NCBI RefSeq assembly: GCF_001591965.1
Contig: NZ_BCVX01000004.1
Location: 248,001 to 312,000 of the forward strand
Length of the DNA stretch: 64,000 nt
DNA from: Lysinibacillus odysseyi 34hs-1 = NBRC 100172
GTDB taxonomy: Bacteria > Bacillota > Bacilli > Bacillales_A > Planococcaceae
Direction of reading: 5' to 3'
The notes under the pieces were generated by a model, which saw only the letters and a list, made by a program, of their open reading frames with translations, made no database searches and was not told the origin of the DNA. The position numbers and the translations under genes are program-made. Shown here one piece after another: positions 55,123 through 64,000 of the stretch. Numbering within the stretch: the first letter of the stretch is position 1; each line of letters opens with the position of its first letter.

Positions 55123-55486
55123 AAATAGGAATAGTGAAGGCGAGGGGATATAGGAAAAGAAGCTCCCATTCAAAACGAGTATTCCATTTCTTTATCTTCT
55201 TTCGACCTATTTTATTCAGATGCAAAAGACTTAAGTGTCCTTGGTAGTAATGAAAGGGATTGGAATATAACTGATTCTTTGTACCTGATTTTATATTATA
55301 TGAATGATAAATATCAACAAGTTAATGTAAATGTGAAAAAAATATGGAAAATTTCTGTTTATTCAATATAATGAAAATAGACACAAAAATTCATACCTTT
55401 CTAGTTCTTCTGCAATATGTAGATGGTCTTCTATTTAGGGGACACATCTTTTTTGTTGTCATTTCATTTATCAAGGGGTGTATTTT
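55123..55486. other. Intergenic region, no gene seen
   Basis: About 360 AT-rich bases between the CoiA-like gene and the chemoreceptor. No clear SigD promoter or hairpin could be identified by eye. Confidence 0.4.
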
Positions 55487-57181
55487 ATGAGAATATCAGT
55501 GAAAAAGAGGATATTTACCGGATTCATGATTGTTGCTGTTCTACTTATCATCGTAGCTGGAATGGCATTATTTTCTTTACAGCGTATTACGGATTCATAT
55601 TCGGATGTTATCGATCAGCAAGTGGAAGTCCAAACCTATATGAAAGAAATTGTAGTAAAAGTACAAAAGCAATCATTGGCTGTACGGGGAACGATTCTAG
55701 AAGATACGATGGATCTGCGGGCAGAGTTTCGTGAAGCCACAGAAGAAATTGACGGGCTTGTGAAGGAAATGCGGGGAATGGTAACGGATAAAGAGTTTCT
55801 TCGGGCACTGGATAAAATTGAACAAAAAAACGGAGAACTGACTAATGAATATGATACATTTGTAACACGTCTACAGGACAAGCCTACAAACGACCAGAAG
55901 ATGGTCATCTGGGATCAAAGATTGAAGCCGATTACAACAGGGATGATTGACGTAGCCTCTTCATATGCCGATAAAGCGGTAAAATTAATGCACGAGGCGA
56001 ATAAGGAAAATAAGCAGGGGACAAATAATACTACTCTCATCGTATCGGTTATTAGCTTAATTACATTATTGCTGGCCGTAATGATTGGCTGGTTTGTATC
56101 CGGGCAGATAGCCGGTCCGCTTCAGAAGGTTACAAAGGCAACAAAGGCTATGGCAGGCGGGGATTTAACAATTGATCCCGTACAGGTGAAAAATAAGGAT
56201 GAATTGGGCGATTTAGCCGAGTCATTTAATAGTATGATGCTGAATTTGCGCAGTCTTGTGAGCCAGGTACATACAAGTGCTGAGCAAGTGGCAGCCTCCT
56301 CGGAAGAATTAATGGCAAGCGCAGAGCAGACGACAGAGGCAACAAACCAAATTGCTGCATCGATCCAGGAAGTAGCCGGCGGATCTAAAAAGCAAGAAGT
56401 GAGTACAGATGAAAGCTCACAGGCAATGAATGAGATGATGGCAGGTGTCCAGTTAGTTGCTACTGCTACTGCAACCGTAGCGGATGTATCTTCTGATGCT
56501 ACAAAAGAAGCCGATGAAGGAGATATCGCTCTTCAGCGGGTCGTAATTCAAATGGATAAAATTAATGAATCGACTAATGATTCAGCAACAGTTATTCAAC
56601 AACTGGAAGAACGTTCTACGGCGATCGTTAAAATTATCGAGGTCATTACGGGGATTGCAGACCAGACGAATTTATTAGCGTTGAATGCAGCTATTGAAGC
56701 AGCCAGAGCGGGGGAGCATGGAAAAGGCTTTGCTGTTGTGGCAGATGAGGTCCGAAAGCTTGCGGAACAGTCAAAAGCTTCTGCTGATCAGATTGCGGGA
56801 CTTATCGGGGAAATCCAGGCAGATACAAAGCATGCTGTCCGGGCAATGGAAAAAGGAACTGATGAAGTGGCTTCCGGTATTTCTGTTGTACAGGAGGCTG
56901 GGGCCGGATTTAAACGGATTCAATCTTCTATTAGCGAAATGTCTTCACAAATCCAGGAAATTTCTTCTGTTGCACAACGCATGTCAGCAAGTGCAGAGCA
57001 GGTGAATATGTCTATTGAGCAAGTAGCACATGTTGCCAAGCAGACGTCCGAAAATGCCGAGATGGTCGCGGCTACCTCAGAGGAGCAGCTTGCATCTATG
57101 GAGGAAATCACAATGTCTTCAGCTGCCTTATCAAAACGTGCTGAAGAGCTGCTGTTACAGATTAATCAATTTAAGGTGTAA
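55487..57181 (+). CDS. Methyl-accepting chemotaxis protein (4HB sensor)
   Basis: 564 residues. One membrane helix near the start ([21 protein letters not shown]), a four-helix-bundle periplasmic-type sensor at about 35-185, a second helix at about 188-208, a HAMP domain ([19 protein letters not shown]), and a long cytoplasmic signalling region. The hairpin tip is present: [20 protein letters not shown], then [17 protein letters not shown] 55487 lies 6 bases after AAGGGGTG. It signals to CheA through CheW; no che genes are beside it. Confidence 0.94.
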   Translation: MRISVKKRIFTGFMIVAVLLIIVAGMALFSLQRITDSYSDVIDQQVEVQTYMKEIVVKVQKQSLAVRGTILEDTMDLRAEFREATEEIDGLVKEMRGMVTDKEFLRALDKIEQKNGELTNEYDTFVTRLQDKPTNDQKMVIWDQRLKPITTGMIDVASSYADKAVKLMHEANKENKQGTNNTTLIVSVISLITLLLAVMIGWFVSGQIAGPLQKVTKATKAMAGGDLTIDPVQVKNKDELGDLAESFNSMMLNLRSLVSQVHTSAEQVAASSEELMASAEQTTEATNQIAASIQEVAGGSKKQEVSTDESSQAMNEMMAGVQLVATATATVADVSSDATKEADEGDIALQRVVIQMDKINESTNDSATVIQQLEERSTAIVKIIEVITGIADQTNLLALNAAIEAARAGEHGKGFAVVADEVRKLAEQSKASADQIAGLIGEIQADTKHAVRAMEKGTDEVASGISVVQEAGAGFKRIQSSISEMSSQIQEISSVAQRMSASAEQVNMSIEQVAHVAKQTSENAEMVAATSEEQLASMEEITMSSAALSKRAEELLLQINQFKV

Positions 57182-57186
57182 TAGTA

Positions 57187-57232
57187 AAAGGAGCTTTCTA
57201 GGGAGGATACTTTCTAGAAAGCTCCTTTTTTA
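57187..57232 (+). terminator. Terminator of the first chemoreceptor gene
   Basis: AAAAGGAGCTTTCTAG and CTAGAAAGCTCCTTTT are perfect 16-bp complements, followed by T. Confidence 0.9.
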
Positions 57233-57401
57233 GTGGAGGTATAGCTATCTCTAAACTGTAGAGTGATAAGCGTGACAATTGTCTTCTTTTATTATTTTAT
57301 CATTTCTCCTGTATACATTTGGAAAATAAGGGGAAGGTGTTAACGGGAACTATATTACCCTCTTGCTCCTATAACCAAATACACCTACAAGGAGGAATCT
57401 G

Positions 57402-57506
57402 ATGCAGCATAACAAAAAGGATAAAGAAGATTCACCTGTCACAATTATATATGCTTTACTGGCAACGATAGCAGGTATTGCTGTTGCGCTGCTCGCCTAT
57501 ATGTAG
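57402..57506 (+). CDS. 34-residue single-helix membrane peptide
   Basis: ATG 57402 lies 7 bases after AAGGAGGAA, an ideal ribosome site. The peptide has a charged start (MQHNKKDKEDSP) and one hydrophobic helix (VTIIYALLATIAGIAVALLA), ending YM and a double stop (TAG TAA). The form is that of small membrane proteins in Bacillales whose roles are mostly unknown. No toxin-antitoxin antisense partner is evident. Confidence 0.7.
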   Translation: MQHNKKDKEDSPVTIIYALLATIAGIAVALLAYM

Positions 57507-57683
57507 TAACGAGAAATAAGTACTGCTAGTGTAAGATCTATTGATTGCTTATTTCTGTGCTCCTATTCAACGGCCTGTTTTGAAAATACAGCGATCCTTA
57601 TTTACTAAATGAGAAAATCATCAGCCCGAGACCCAGTTTTTATTCCTAGGACTGGCATATAGTTATTTCGAAAACATAATAGA

Positions 57684-57709
57684 ACCCCCTGCTGCATGCA
57701 ACAGGGGGA
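57684..57709 (-). terminator. Terminator of the second chemoreceptor gene
   Basis: CCCCCTGCTGCA and TGCAACAGGGGG form a near-perfect dyad just beyond the minus-strand stop, followed on that strand by a T-rich stretch. Confidence 0.7.
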
Positions 57710-57713
57710 GTCG

Positions 57714-59705
57714 TTATTTCACCTGAAAAAGCTGAGTGGATTGCCGCAGATCAGCTGCCATAGCAGATAATGTGTTGGCCATTTGTGCCATTTCCTCCAT
57801 AGAGCTGTTTTGCTCCTCAGAGGCAGACGCAATTTCCTGTGTGCTACTTGATGTGGAAATTGAAATTTCCGTAATATTCTCGATATCATCAACCATCCTG
57901 CTGGCACTCGTCTGGATACGGACACTTTCTTCATGGATCTGCTTCATATGTTCAGACACGTTGTTTACGACTTGCACAATGTCACCAAATGCCGCACCAG
58001 CAGATTCAACAAGGACAGCTCCTTCTTTTACCGCGTCGGTTCCTTCCTTCATCGCGTCAATAGAAGAATGAATCTCCTGCTGGATTTCCTTGATCAACTG
58101 ACCGATTTGGCCGGAAGCTTGTGCAGACTGCTCGGCAAGCTTTCGAACCTCATCTGCTACAACAGCAAAGCCTTTTCCGTATTCTCCGGCACGTGCTGCC
58201 TCGATGGCTGCATTCAATGCCAGCAGATTTGTTTGATCGGCAATGCTTGTAATAACCGCAATTATTTTATCGATTTCTGATGATTTTGAGCCTAAGTGAT
58301 TGATCGTTTTCGTAGCAACATCAGTCGTGTCTTCTACACGCTGCATATGGGTAACCGTTTTTTGGATAACGCCAGTCCCTGCAGAAGCGACCTCGACAGC
58401 ATGATGGGCAATAGTATTTGTTTCATCAATATTATCTGTAATGAGTGTAATACCATGTGAAATGCCCGTCACTACAGTTTTGGCATCCTCAGTATAGCTG
58501 GCCTGCTGCTCAGCACTTGTTGCAATTGTGTGGACAGAGGCAGAAATTTGTTCTGCTGCCGCGACCGTATCAGTTGTGCCTTCCGTCAGCTGCTCTGAGG
58601 AAGCGGCGACCTGATCAGCTGTATGCTGGATATTTATGACAAGGTTTTTCGTGTTATGGACCATTGTATTGAAGTTTTCGATTAAATGGCCCAGTTCGTC
58701 CTGCGAATTGACTGTAAGGGGTTCAATTGTTAAGTTCCCTTCCGCTACTTTGTCCATACCTTCAGTAACCGTAATAATCGGTTTGACAAAATGGCGAATA
58801 ACTAAATAAGAAACAGCAGCAATGATACAGGCAGCTAAAACAATGATTCCTAGTGCTATATTTTGGATTTTCTTCGTTTCGGCAATTACTATGTTTTTGG
58901 GCGTATGTATACTCAATCCATAGCCGACAGCATCAATTGGTGCATAAGCAAGTAACTGAGTCTGGTCTTGCTCCTCTACCTCTACAATGCCTGCTGAAGT
59001 CTGGCTTGCTGCAAGAAGTTTTTTCATCCCGGTATTGAGAGAGGATTCTTCTATTACCTTTCCGATATTCTCACTGTCATTATCCAATTGAATCGTACCG
59101 CTGCCATCTACCAAAGTAACTTCAGCCTGCAGCTTCTTGTCGTCAAATGTTAAATATGTACTGATCAGCTCTTCAAAATTTGCGGAGCCGGCAAGAATAC
59201 CAATCACATTTCCTGATGTATCCTTGATTGGTGTAGTTACTACAACAATTCGGTTACCTGTCGCTTTGGAAATGAGGACATCTGAATAGCTTGCTTCCCC
59301 TGCCAACGTAGTAGGGTAATACGTCCGGTCACTATAGTCAGAGCCGATTGAATCTGTTTTTGTATGAGCTATCACCATCCCATCTTTATTCAATACAAAC
59401 ATTGTTTCAAAAACCTCTGAACGGTTATTTAATGTTGTAAGAAATGGATTTATTCGTGTTGGTTCAAGCGATTTCATAATATCACTTTCAGCAGCAATTT
59501 CCATCTCAGCAGTACGTGCCTCAAACCAGCGGGTAATATCCGCGCTTTTACCGTTGACCATTTCCTGGATTGCCGCTTTCTCCTTGTCAATTAAGGATAG
59601 GCTGTTAATTGTTTGGATGGAAACAGTAACAGCGATTAATGGAACAATCGCCAGTAATAAAATCCAAATTGTTAATTTTATACGAATACTTTTAAAATGA
59701 AACAC
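57714..59705 (-). CDS. Methyl-accepting chemotaxis protein (dCache sensor)
   Basis: 663 residues. Membrane helix 1 at about 9-30 ([20 protein letters not shown]), then a 240-residue extracellular dCache_1 sensor ([20 protein letters not shown], then [19 protein letters not shown]-type strands), helix 2 at about 283-303, HAMP ([15 protein letters not shown]), and a signalling domain with [20 protein letters not shown] and [14 protein letters not shown]. The start is GTG 59705, 4 bases after GGAGGA; no suitable ATG is upstream. dCache sensors often bind amino acids. Confidence 0.94.
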   Translation of the reverse strand: MFHFKSIRIKLTIWILLLAIVPLIAVTVSIQTINSLSLIDKEKAAIQEMVNGKSADITRWFEARTAEMEIAAESDIMKSLEPTRINPFLTTLNNRSEVFETMFVLNKDGMVIAHTKTDSIGSDYSDRTYYPTTLAGEASYSDVLISKATGNRIVVVTTPIKDTSGNVIGILAGSANFEELISTYLTFDDKKLQAEVTLVDGSGTIQLDNDSENIGKVIEESSLNTGMKKLLAASQTSAGIVEVEEQDQTQLLAYAPIDAVGYGLSIHTPKNIVIAETKKIQNIALGIIVLAACIIAAVSYLVIRHFVKPIITVTEGMDKVAEGNLTIEPLTVNSQDELGHLIENFNTMVHNTKNLVINIQHTADQVAASSEQLTEGTTDTVAAAEQISASVHTIATSAEQQASYTEDAKTVVTGISHGITLITDNIDETNTIAHHAVEVASAGTGVIQKTVTHMQRVEDTTDVATKTINHLGSKSSEIDKIIAVITSIADQTNLLALNAAIEAARAGEYGKGFAVVADEVRKLAEQSAQASGQIGQLIKEIQQEIHSSIDAMKEGTDAVKEGAVLVESAGAAFGDIVQVVNNVSEHMKQIHEESVRIQTSASRMVDDIENITEISISTSSSTQEIASASEEQNSSMEEMAQMANTLSAMAADLRQSTQLFQVK

Positions 59706-60068
59706 AAAATCCTCCTCCGGAAAATAACATCAAAATAAATATATTTATGTAATCACGCGTATTAATTATAGAAGAAACAATAAGGAAATCAATACAGGAT
59801 TTTTTATGAAAAGAAACTATTGGAAAAAATAAGTAAAAAACCGCTTACATACAATAGTATTATCTGAAAATAAATAAATTAGTATAAAGTATATTGTTCA
59901 AATAATAAAGTGTAGGCCTTTGTGCTTTCGTCGATTAAAAACGATAGGGGTGGATGTCAAAGGCGGGAAACGGGAAGGAGATAGTATGGATCCAAGCCTC
60001 CTCAGCAGTCAGCAAATGCATAAGTGCCTTGATTTCATGTATAATAGTAGATGTGGGAGGGAGAGAAA
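59706..60068. other. Intergenic region between chemoreceptor and Fic module
   Basis: No gene. A cre-like sequence (AAAAACCGCTTACA, 59836-59849) fits the CcpA consensus except for the first two bases. A TATAAT-like hexamer near 60038 may be the -10 of the antitoxin-Fic transcript. Confidence 0.35.
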
Positions 60069-60242
60069 GTGAAGAAAATCATGATCAATTCGCTTGAATT
60101 TAAGCGCGTGGAAAAAAACCTGGCTCTTGAAAACCTGTATGTGAATGAAGAGCTCGCTTTAAAGGCTATTGAAACAGTGAATGCTGGAAAAAAAGTAACA
60201 CCTACTATGATCAAAGAAGCGCTGCAACATGGAAAAGTATAA
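60069..60242 (+). CDS. VbhA-like antitoxin of the Fic protein
   Basis: 57 residues starting at GTG 60069 behind GGGAGGGAGAG. The sequence RVEKNLALENLYVNEEL followed by KAIETVNAGKKVTPTMIKEA has the layout of VbhA-type Fic antitoxins: an inhibitory helix, then a short helical domain. The inhibitory motif of this class is (S/T)xxxE(G/N). Here it reads NLALEN, keeping Glu-Asn but with Asn in the Ser/Thr place. It overlaps the Fic gene by 14 bases. It would block ATP binding by the toxin. Confidence 0.72.
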   Translation: MKKIMINSLEFKRVEKNLALENLYVNEELALKAIETVNAGKKVTPTMIKEALQHGKV

Positions 60243-60801
60243 TTTCGGAGAAGATGCTTCTTATTTGCTGAGCCACAATAAGCTCGGCATCCAGACGCTG
60301 GAGCAGCTAGAAGTAGCGGAGGCTTATGCGTTTATGATCCGGGCTTTGGAGATTGAAAACGGACTTTATCAAATCCCGGCGTTCACAAAGGAAGGGTTCA
60401 TAGATCTCCACCGTTATTTGTTCCAGGATATTTATCACTTTGCGGGAGAGTTCCGGAAAGTCCAGCTTTCCAAAGGTACTACACGCTTTTGTCAGTTTCA
60501 ATATATTGACAGAATGGCGGATGAAATATTTGGTGCATTACATACAGAGGGAAGCTGGCAGGATATCGCAATGGCCGCCAAACGCCTGGCCTATTTTAAG
60601 ACAGAGATGAATATGCTGCATCCATTCCGTGAGGGCAATGGCCGCGCAATCAGGATTTTTATACATGCTTATGCGAGAACAAAAGGCTATGAATGGGATT
60701 ATACCAATTTGGTAAAAGAAGAATATATAAAAGCAATGATTGAGTCTGTAGTGGATACAACGGCCCTGGAGGCTATTTTCCTGAAAACATTATATAAATA
60801 A
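60229..60801 (+). CDS. Fic family protein, likely toxin (AMP transferase)
   Basis: 190 residues with a Fic core. The catalytic motif HPFREGNGRAIR at 131-142 is complete (His131, the phosphate-binding Gly-Asn-Gly and Arg139). The upstream flap (FRKVQLSKGTTRFCQF) lies at about 76-90. It would transfer AMP to a target protein such as DNA gyrase. The self-inhibitory motif is supplied by the upstream gene. ATG 60229 is inside the antitoxin gene, showing translational coupling. Confidence 0.9.
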   Translation: MEKYNFGEDASYLLSHNKLGIQTLEQLEVAEAYAFMIRALEIENGLYQIPAFTKEGFIDLHRYLFQDIYHFAGEFRKVQLSKGTTRFCQFQYIDRMADEIFGALHTEGSWQDIAMAAKRLAYFKTEMNMLHPFREGNGRAIRIFIHAYARTKGYEWDYTNLVKEEYIKAMIESVVDTTALEAIFLKTLYK

Positions 60802-60803
60802 TA

Positions 60804-60843
60804 CTGTCTGTAAGGGTGAGTGCTCTTTTACAGGCATTTTTTT
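60804..60843 (+). terminator. Terminator of the antitoxin-Fic operon
   Basis: CTGTAAGGG pairs with CTTTTACAG (imperfect at the base), followed by seven T. Confidence 0.65.
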
Positions 60844-60846
60844 ATG

Positions 60847-60890
60847 CAAAAAGCTATAGACAATGGTTTCCCATCACCTATAGCTTTTTC
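60847..60890 (-). terminator. Terminator of the binding-protein gene
   Basis: AAAAAGCTATAG and CTATAGCTTTTT are exact complements around an 18-base loop, directly after the minus-strand stop. Confidence 0.75.
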
Positions 60891-60895
60891 ATGTA

Positions 60896-62710
60896 TTATT
60901 TGCTTTCTTTATAAGCGTTTAAAAATTCCTTCGCTTTTTCAGGATCAGCGACTAGTTCTAACCCAGTATTTATTAATGGGGATACTGTCGATACCGCTTT
61001 TAATTTATTGCCTTGGTAATAGCTGATAAACTCGTCTTGATTAATAGAGTAAAGAACCGCTTTACGTAAATCTGCCGATTTTGATACTTCGCGTCCAGAT
61101 GGATTGAACAATGCATAAGAAACGGCATTGCTGTCAGCTGTCTTTAATGTCAGGTTGCTGTCGCCTTCTACAATATCGATTTTTGTTTCAGGTACTGACT
61201 GCAGAACGTGAATTTCACCATTGCGAAGAGCGGATAATGCACTGTCATTGTCCTGAATGAAACGAACACTGATATTATTGATCAATGGCTCATTTTCTGT
61301 ACCCGGTGCATAAGCAGGATTTTTTACAAATGTTGCTTCATAGTCATTTTTCTTTACCATAATATAAGGACCGCTTGCCCATAGCTGATTGTTATAGGAA
61401 GCGCCTTCCGTTACAGTGGATTGGTCGCCGTATGCAATATCTTTATTCGGGTCGTAGCTTGCTACATCAAATGTATTCACCGCTGTCACTTGTGCTTCAG
61501 AGACGATTCCGCCTGATTGGTGCGCCAAGTAGTTAAGTACTTGTGGGAACGGATCAGCTGTAGTGATTTTGACTACCTGGTATTTACCTGCTGCATTATC
61601 TACATCTTTCTCATCTGTTACAACTTCTGCGATAGCTGCCGGCAGGTCATCAGAAAGGGCTTCAAGGATACTGCCGCCTTCGCTTGATGTAATTTCCTTA
61701 AGCTCGCCGATATCATCAACAACTGTTACAGTGTCGATGTTTTCATGGATAGAGTATGTGCGGTGGTCCGGTACTGATTTTTCATCCTTGGCACGCTCTA
61801 GTGAAAAGACAACATCCTCTGCCGAAACGAGGTCACCTGTATCCACTGCTGCGCCATTTTCAACTTTTGTAAAGTTAATATCATCCCGCAGTACAAAATA
61901 GTAGGATTTATTATCTTCCGAAGATGCATGGTCAATCGACAAAGAGCCATCCGATACGACTTCATCTGTATCCGTCAAGTTAACTAATCTTACATACATG
62001 TTTGTATTTAATGTATTGATAGAGCCATCATTCCCTTTAATAGGGTCAAGCGATGTCAATGAAGCGATTGCCTGGTGCAATACAAGTGTTTCCGTTGCAT
62101 TTTTTGATTGATCATTAAAGGAAATCTCTTCCCATGCCTGTGCTCTTGATTTTGGCAGACGTACCGTATCAGGATTTACCTCTTTAGAATAGATTCCCTG
62201 GAACTTCTTCGAAATATAAAGCGGGGCAATATAGGCATTGTCGAATACAAGCGCCTGCTCCAGCTCTGCGTATTTCTCTTCCGCTTCCTTCCCAGTTAAC
62301 GTGCTCGCTTCATCAATCAGCTTATCGACTGTTTTATCGGAAGTATCACTGTAATCACCGCCTGATTTGAACAGACCGCGGACCGCATAGTCAGGGTTTC
62401 CTGTTACTGTTGTCCAGCTGGAAAGGGCAACATCATAGTTCCCTGCATCCTTTTGTGTTGTAAAGGAACCGTAATCCGGCTGGATATTTAATTTTACTTC
62501 AAAGCCGTTTTTCACAAGCTGATCACGCAGAATATTCATATCCGCTTCGTTTGCGGCCATGCCTAAAATTTCAATGGCTGGCTGCCCGCTGTTTTGGTTA
62601 TCTGTTTTTGTATCTTCCACATCTGATTTTGTTTCAACACAGCCAGCAAGCAGTACCGCTGCAGCAGCAGTTGTAACACCGGCGTAAAATAATTTATTGC
62701 GTTTTTTCAT
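60896..62710 (-). CDS. Peptide-type ABC transporter binding protein, circularly permuted
   Basis: 604 residues, lipoprotein with lipobox LLAGC (Cys24). Segment 46-197 corresponds to the C-terminal part of ordinary family 5 binding proteins (IEILGMAANEADMNILRDQL, NYDVALSSWTTVTGNPDY, TVDKLIDEASTLTG, PLYISKKFQGIYS). Segment 206-604 is their N-terminal and middle part (TLVLHQAIASLTSLDPIKGN, YYFVLRDDINF, GDLVSAEDVVFSLERAKDE, LWASGPYIMVKKNDYEATFV, SADLRKAVLYSINQDEFISYY). It ends where normal proteins would continue into the part now at the front. All parts of the fold are present, so this looks like a permutation, not a truncation. ATG 62710 follows TTGGAGGAG. It pairs with the permease gene 20 bases upstream on the same strand. 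Confidence 0.88.
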   Translation of the reverse strand: MKKRNKLFYAGVTTAAAAVLLAGCVETKSDVEDTKTDNQNSGQPAIEILGMAANEADMNILRDQLVKNGFEVKLNIQPDYGSFTTQKDAGNYDVALSSWTTVTGNPDYAVRGLFKSGGDYSDTSDKTVDKLIDEASTLTGKEAEEKYAELEQALVFDNAYIAPLYISKKFQGIYSKEVNPDTVRLPKSRAQAWEEISFNDQSKNATETLVLHQAIASLTSLDPIKGNDGSINTLNTNMYVRLVNLTDTDEVVSDGSLSIDHASSEDNKSYYFVLRDDINFTKVENGAAVDTGDLVSAEDVVFSLERAKDEKSVPDHRTYSIHENIDTVTVVDDIGELKEITSSEGGSILEALSDDLPAAIAEVVTDEKDVDNAAGKYQVVKITTADPFPQVLNYLAHQSGGIVSEAQVTAVNTFDVASYDPNKDIAYGDQSTVTEGASYNNQLWASGPYIMVKKNDYEATFVKNPAYAPGTENEPLINNISVRFIQDNDSALSALRNGEIHVLQSVPETKIDIVEGDSNLTLKTADSNAVSYALFNPSGREVSKSADLRKAVLYSINQDEFISYYQGNKLKAVSTVSPLINTGLELVADPEKAKEFLNAYKESK

Positions 62711-62730
62711 TGTAAACTCCTCCAATTGTT

Positions 62731-63999
62731 TTAGTTTGCTTTTGGGTCCAGTGCATCACGTAATCCATCCCCTAGGAAGTTAAAGGACAGAACAAGGAGC
62801 ATGATACAAAGCCCTGGGAAGACTGCTACATAGGAATGTGTTTCCAAATAAGCACTTCCTACTTTTAAAATATTGCCCCATTCGGGAATATGAGGTTCAA
62901 CCCCTAGCCCTAGGAAGCTTAAGCTGCTTGTAGAAATGACAGCACCGCCGATTGTAAGTGTCGCCTTGACAATCATCGGAGCAAGGGAATTCGGTACGAT
63001 ATGCTTGAAAATAACAGCAGCATCAGAAGCACCTAGGGCTTTCGCCGATTCCACGAACTCATAGTTGGAAATTTGCATCACATTCGCACGCATTGTCCGT
63101 GCATACGTCGGGATTGCTCCTACACTCAGGGCGATAATCAGGTTTGTTGTATTGGCGCCAAATGCTGCGATAATCGCGATGGCCAGCAGAATCCCGGGAA
63201 TCGCATATAGCACATCGAGCAGGCGCATGATGATATTATCTGTTGTTTTTCCGTAATAGCCGGAGATTGCCCCTAGTGCTCCCCCTATAACTGCAGGGAT
63301 GATTGTAGAGAAGAATCCGACAATTAAGGAGATTTGTGCACCGAATACGATACGCGAGAACAGATCTCGCCCATAATCGTCTGTACCGAGCGGATGCTCG
63401 AGAGACGGTGTTTGCAGCAGTGCACTGTAATCATTCTTCGTTGCAAAGTCATAGTCAAATGTCCAGGAGCTTGCAACAGAGAGGGAAAACATAAAAATAA
63501 TAAAGAACAGTCCGAATACAGCCATTGTATTTCGTAATATCTTCTGCCACATCTTCTGCCATTTTTCTATAGTGGAAGCATCTTTATTGCGTGCCTTCTG
63601 AATTAAGCTATAGCCAAGAAGGAAGGAAAAGATATTTCCTGTTACGGTAGCCGCAACCAAGACGATGCCGGCAAAAAGCATCCATTTAGGTGCCGTAACT
63701 GGTGTTACATATTTGGCAATAAGGACGATCATTACTAGATAGACAACTGAAAGTGCGATAAAAGCACCCATCGTCAGTAAAAAGGAATCGACTACATATG
63801 GCTTGTAAATATTCAATGCCGAAACCAAAATGATAAAGATTTGCGTCAGTAACGCATAGACGGCAAAGGTATATTCAGCTGTTTTATTCTTGGACAGCAG
63901 CATAAAGCCATAGCTTGCTGCAAAGATGTTCCCGATTAGTACAGTAAAAACCAGGGGAATACCGAGTAATCTTGTAGGCCGCTTAATTTCACGGTCGCT
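62731..63999 (-). CDS. ABC transporter permease (DppC-like) with extra N-terminal membrane domain, partial
   Basis: The frame is open to the window edge; at least 422 residues are visible. The last 280 are a DppC/OppC-type permease: LLQTPSLEHPLGTDDYGRDL, then RIVFGAQISLIVGF, SAKALGASDAAVIFKHIVPN (EAA-like loop) and SFLGLGVEPHIPEWG. Before it there are at least four additional hydrophobic segments (RLLGIPLVFTVLIGNIF, TFAVYALLTQIFIILVSAL, FLLTMGAFIALSVVYLVMIV, LFAGIVLVAATVTGNIFSFL), absent from ordinary DppC proteins of about 300 residues. An ATG at 63903 is in frame, but the frame continues upstream without a stop to the edge. The other subunits lie beyond the window. Confidence 0.88.
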   Translation of the reverse strand, partial: SDREIKRPTRLLGIPLVFTVLIGNIFAASYGFMLLSKNKTAEYTFAVYALLTQIFIILVSALNIYKPYVVDSFLLTMGAFIALSVVYLVMIVLIAKYVTPVTAPKWMLFAGIVLVAATVTGNIFSFLLGYSLIQKARNKDASTIEKWQKMWQKILRNTMAVFGLFFIIFMFSLSVASSWTFDYDFATKNDYSALLQTPSLEHPLGTDDYGRDLFSRIVFGAQISLIVGFFSTIIPAVIGGALGAISGYYGKTTDNIIMRLLDVLYAIPGILLAIAIIAAFGANTTNLIIALSVGAIPTYARTMRANVMQISNYEFVESAKALGASDAAVIFKHIVPNSLAPMIVKATLTIGGAVISTSSLSFLGLGVEPHIPEWGNILKVGSAYLETHSYVAVFPGLCIMLLVLSFNFLGDGLRDALDPKAN

Positions 64000-64000
64000 T

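Noticed and set aside
59836-59849. cre-like (CcpA) site AAAAACCGCTTACA
   Set aside because: It lacks the first two consensus bases and is 130 bases from the nearest start; too weak to list as an operator.

Overview
The window is low-G+C Bacillota DNA, most likely from an aerobic Bacillales rod of the Planococcaceae/Caryophanaceae type (Solibacillus or Lysinibacillus relatives). This is inferred from GGAGG ribosome sites, a qox menaquinol oxidase, the yqhH-yqhG pair, a SigV/RsiV pair, a T-box leader and YheC/D chemistry. No rRNA, phage, intact insertion sequence or CRISPR array was seen. One tRNA is present.

Layout. 0-1.7 kb: the end of an aldehyde dehydrogenase and an iron alcohol dehydrogenase. 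1.7-4 kb: a VanZ remnant, a cold-shock protein and a lipoprotein. 4-11.7 kb: an apparent operon for uptake and oxidation of a 2-hydroxyacid (TAXI-TRAP receptor, fused TRAP permease, FCD-type GntR regulator, GlcD-like and GlcF-like subunits, L-2-hydroxyglutarate oxidase), with a GntR-type operator before the first gene. 12-19 kb: peptidase E, a regulator with a degenerate receiver and AraC output, and a partial histidine-utilisation operon (YjiH-like transporter, hutU, hutI; hutH and hutG are absent). 19.5-29 kb: a short-chain acyl/ketoacid catabolic block (alpha/beta hydrolase, two carboxymuconolactone-decarboxylase-like proteins, CoA-transferase A and B, thiolase, DUF3870 protein, AtoE transporter, 3-hydroxyacyl-CoA dehydrogenase, zinc dehydrogenase, cyclase-family hydrolase). 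29-33.3 kb: HAD phosphatase, Nudix hydrolase and an amino-acid permease behind a T-box with a probable Phe specifier; four copies of a short palindromic repeat lie between these genes. 33.4-36.7 kb: yqhH-like SNF2 ATPase, yqhG, YceI protein behind an MhqR-like palindrome, and tRNA-Val.

37.5-42.8 kb is the most unusual region. Three small proteins share an NSGNS motif. They are followed by an Asp/Glu racemase and an 801-residue fusion of a MurF-like ligase core (without the UDP-substrate domain) to a YheC/D ATP-grasp domain. A coiled-coil protein and a 66-residue protein come next. I infer a peptide- or polymer-ligating system in which the racemase supplies D-Asp or D-Glu and the small acidic proteins are scaffolds or substrates.

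43-50 kb: an ECF sigma factor with an RsiV-type anti-sigma, a hypothetical protein and qoxABCD on the minus strand. 50-60 kb: LysM-3D cell-wall protein, Nudix hydrolase, SstT symporter, a CoiA-like Cys/His protein, two chemoreceptors and a 34-residue membrane peptide. 60-64 kb: an antitoxin-Fic pair and a peptide-type ABC importer whose binding protein is circularly permuted and whose permease has an extra N-terminal membrane domain.
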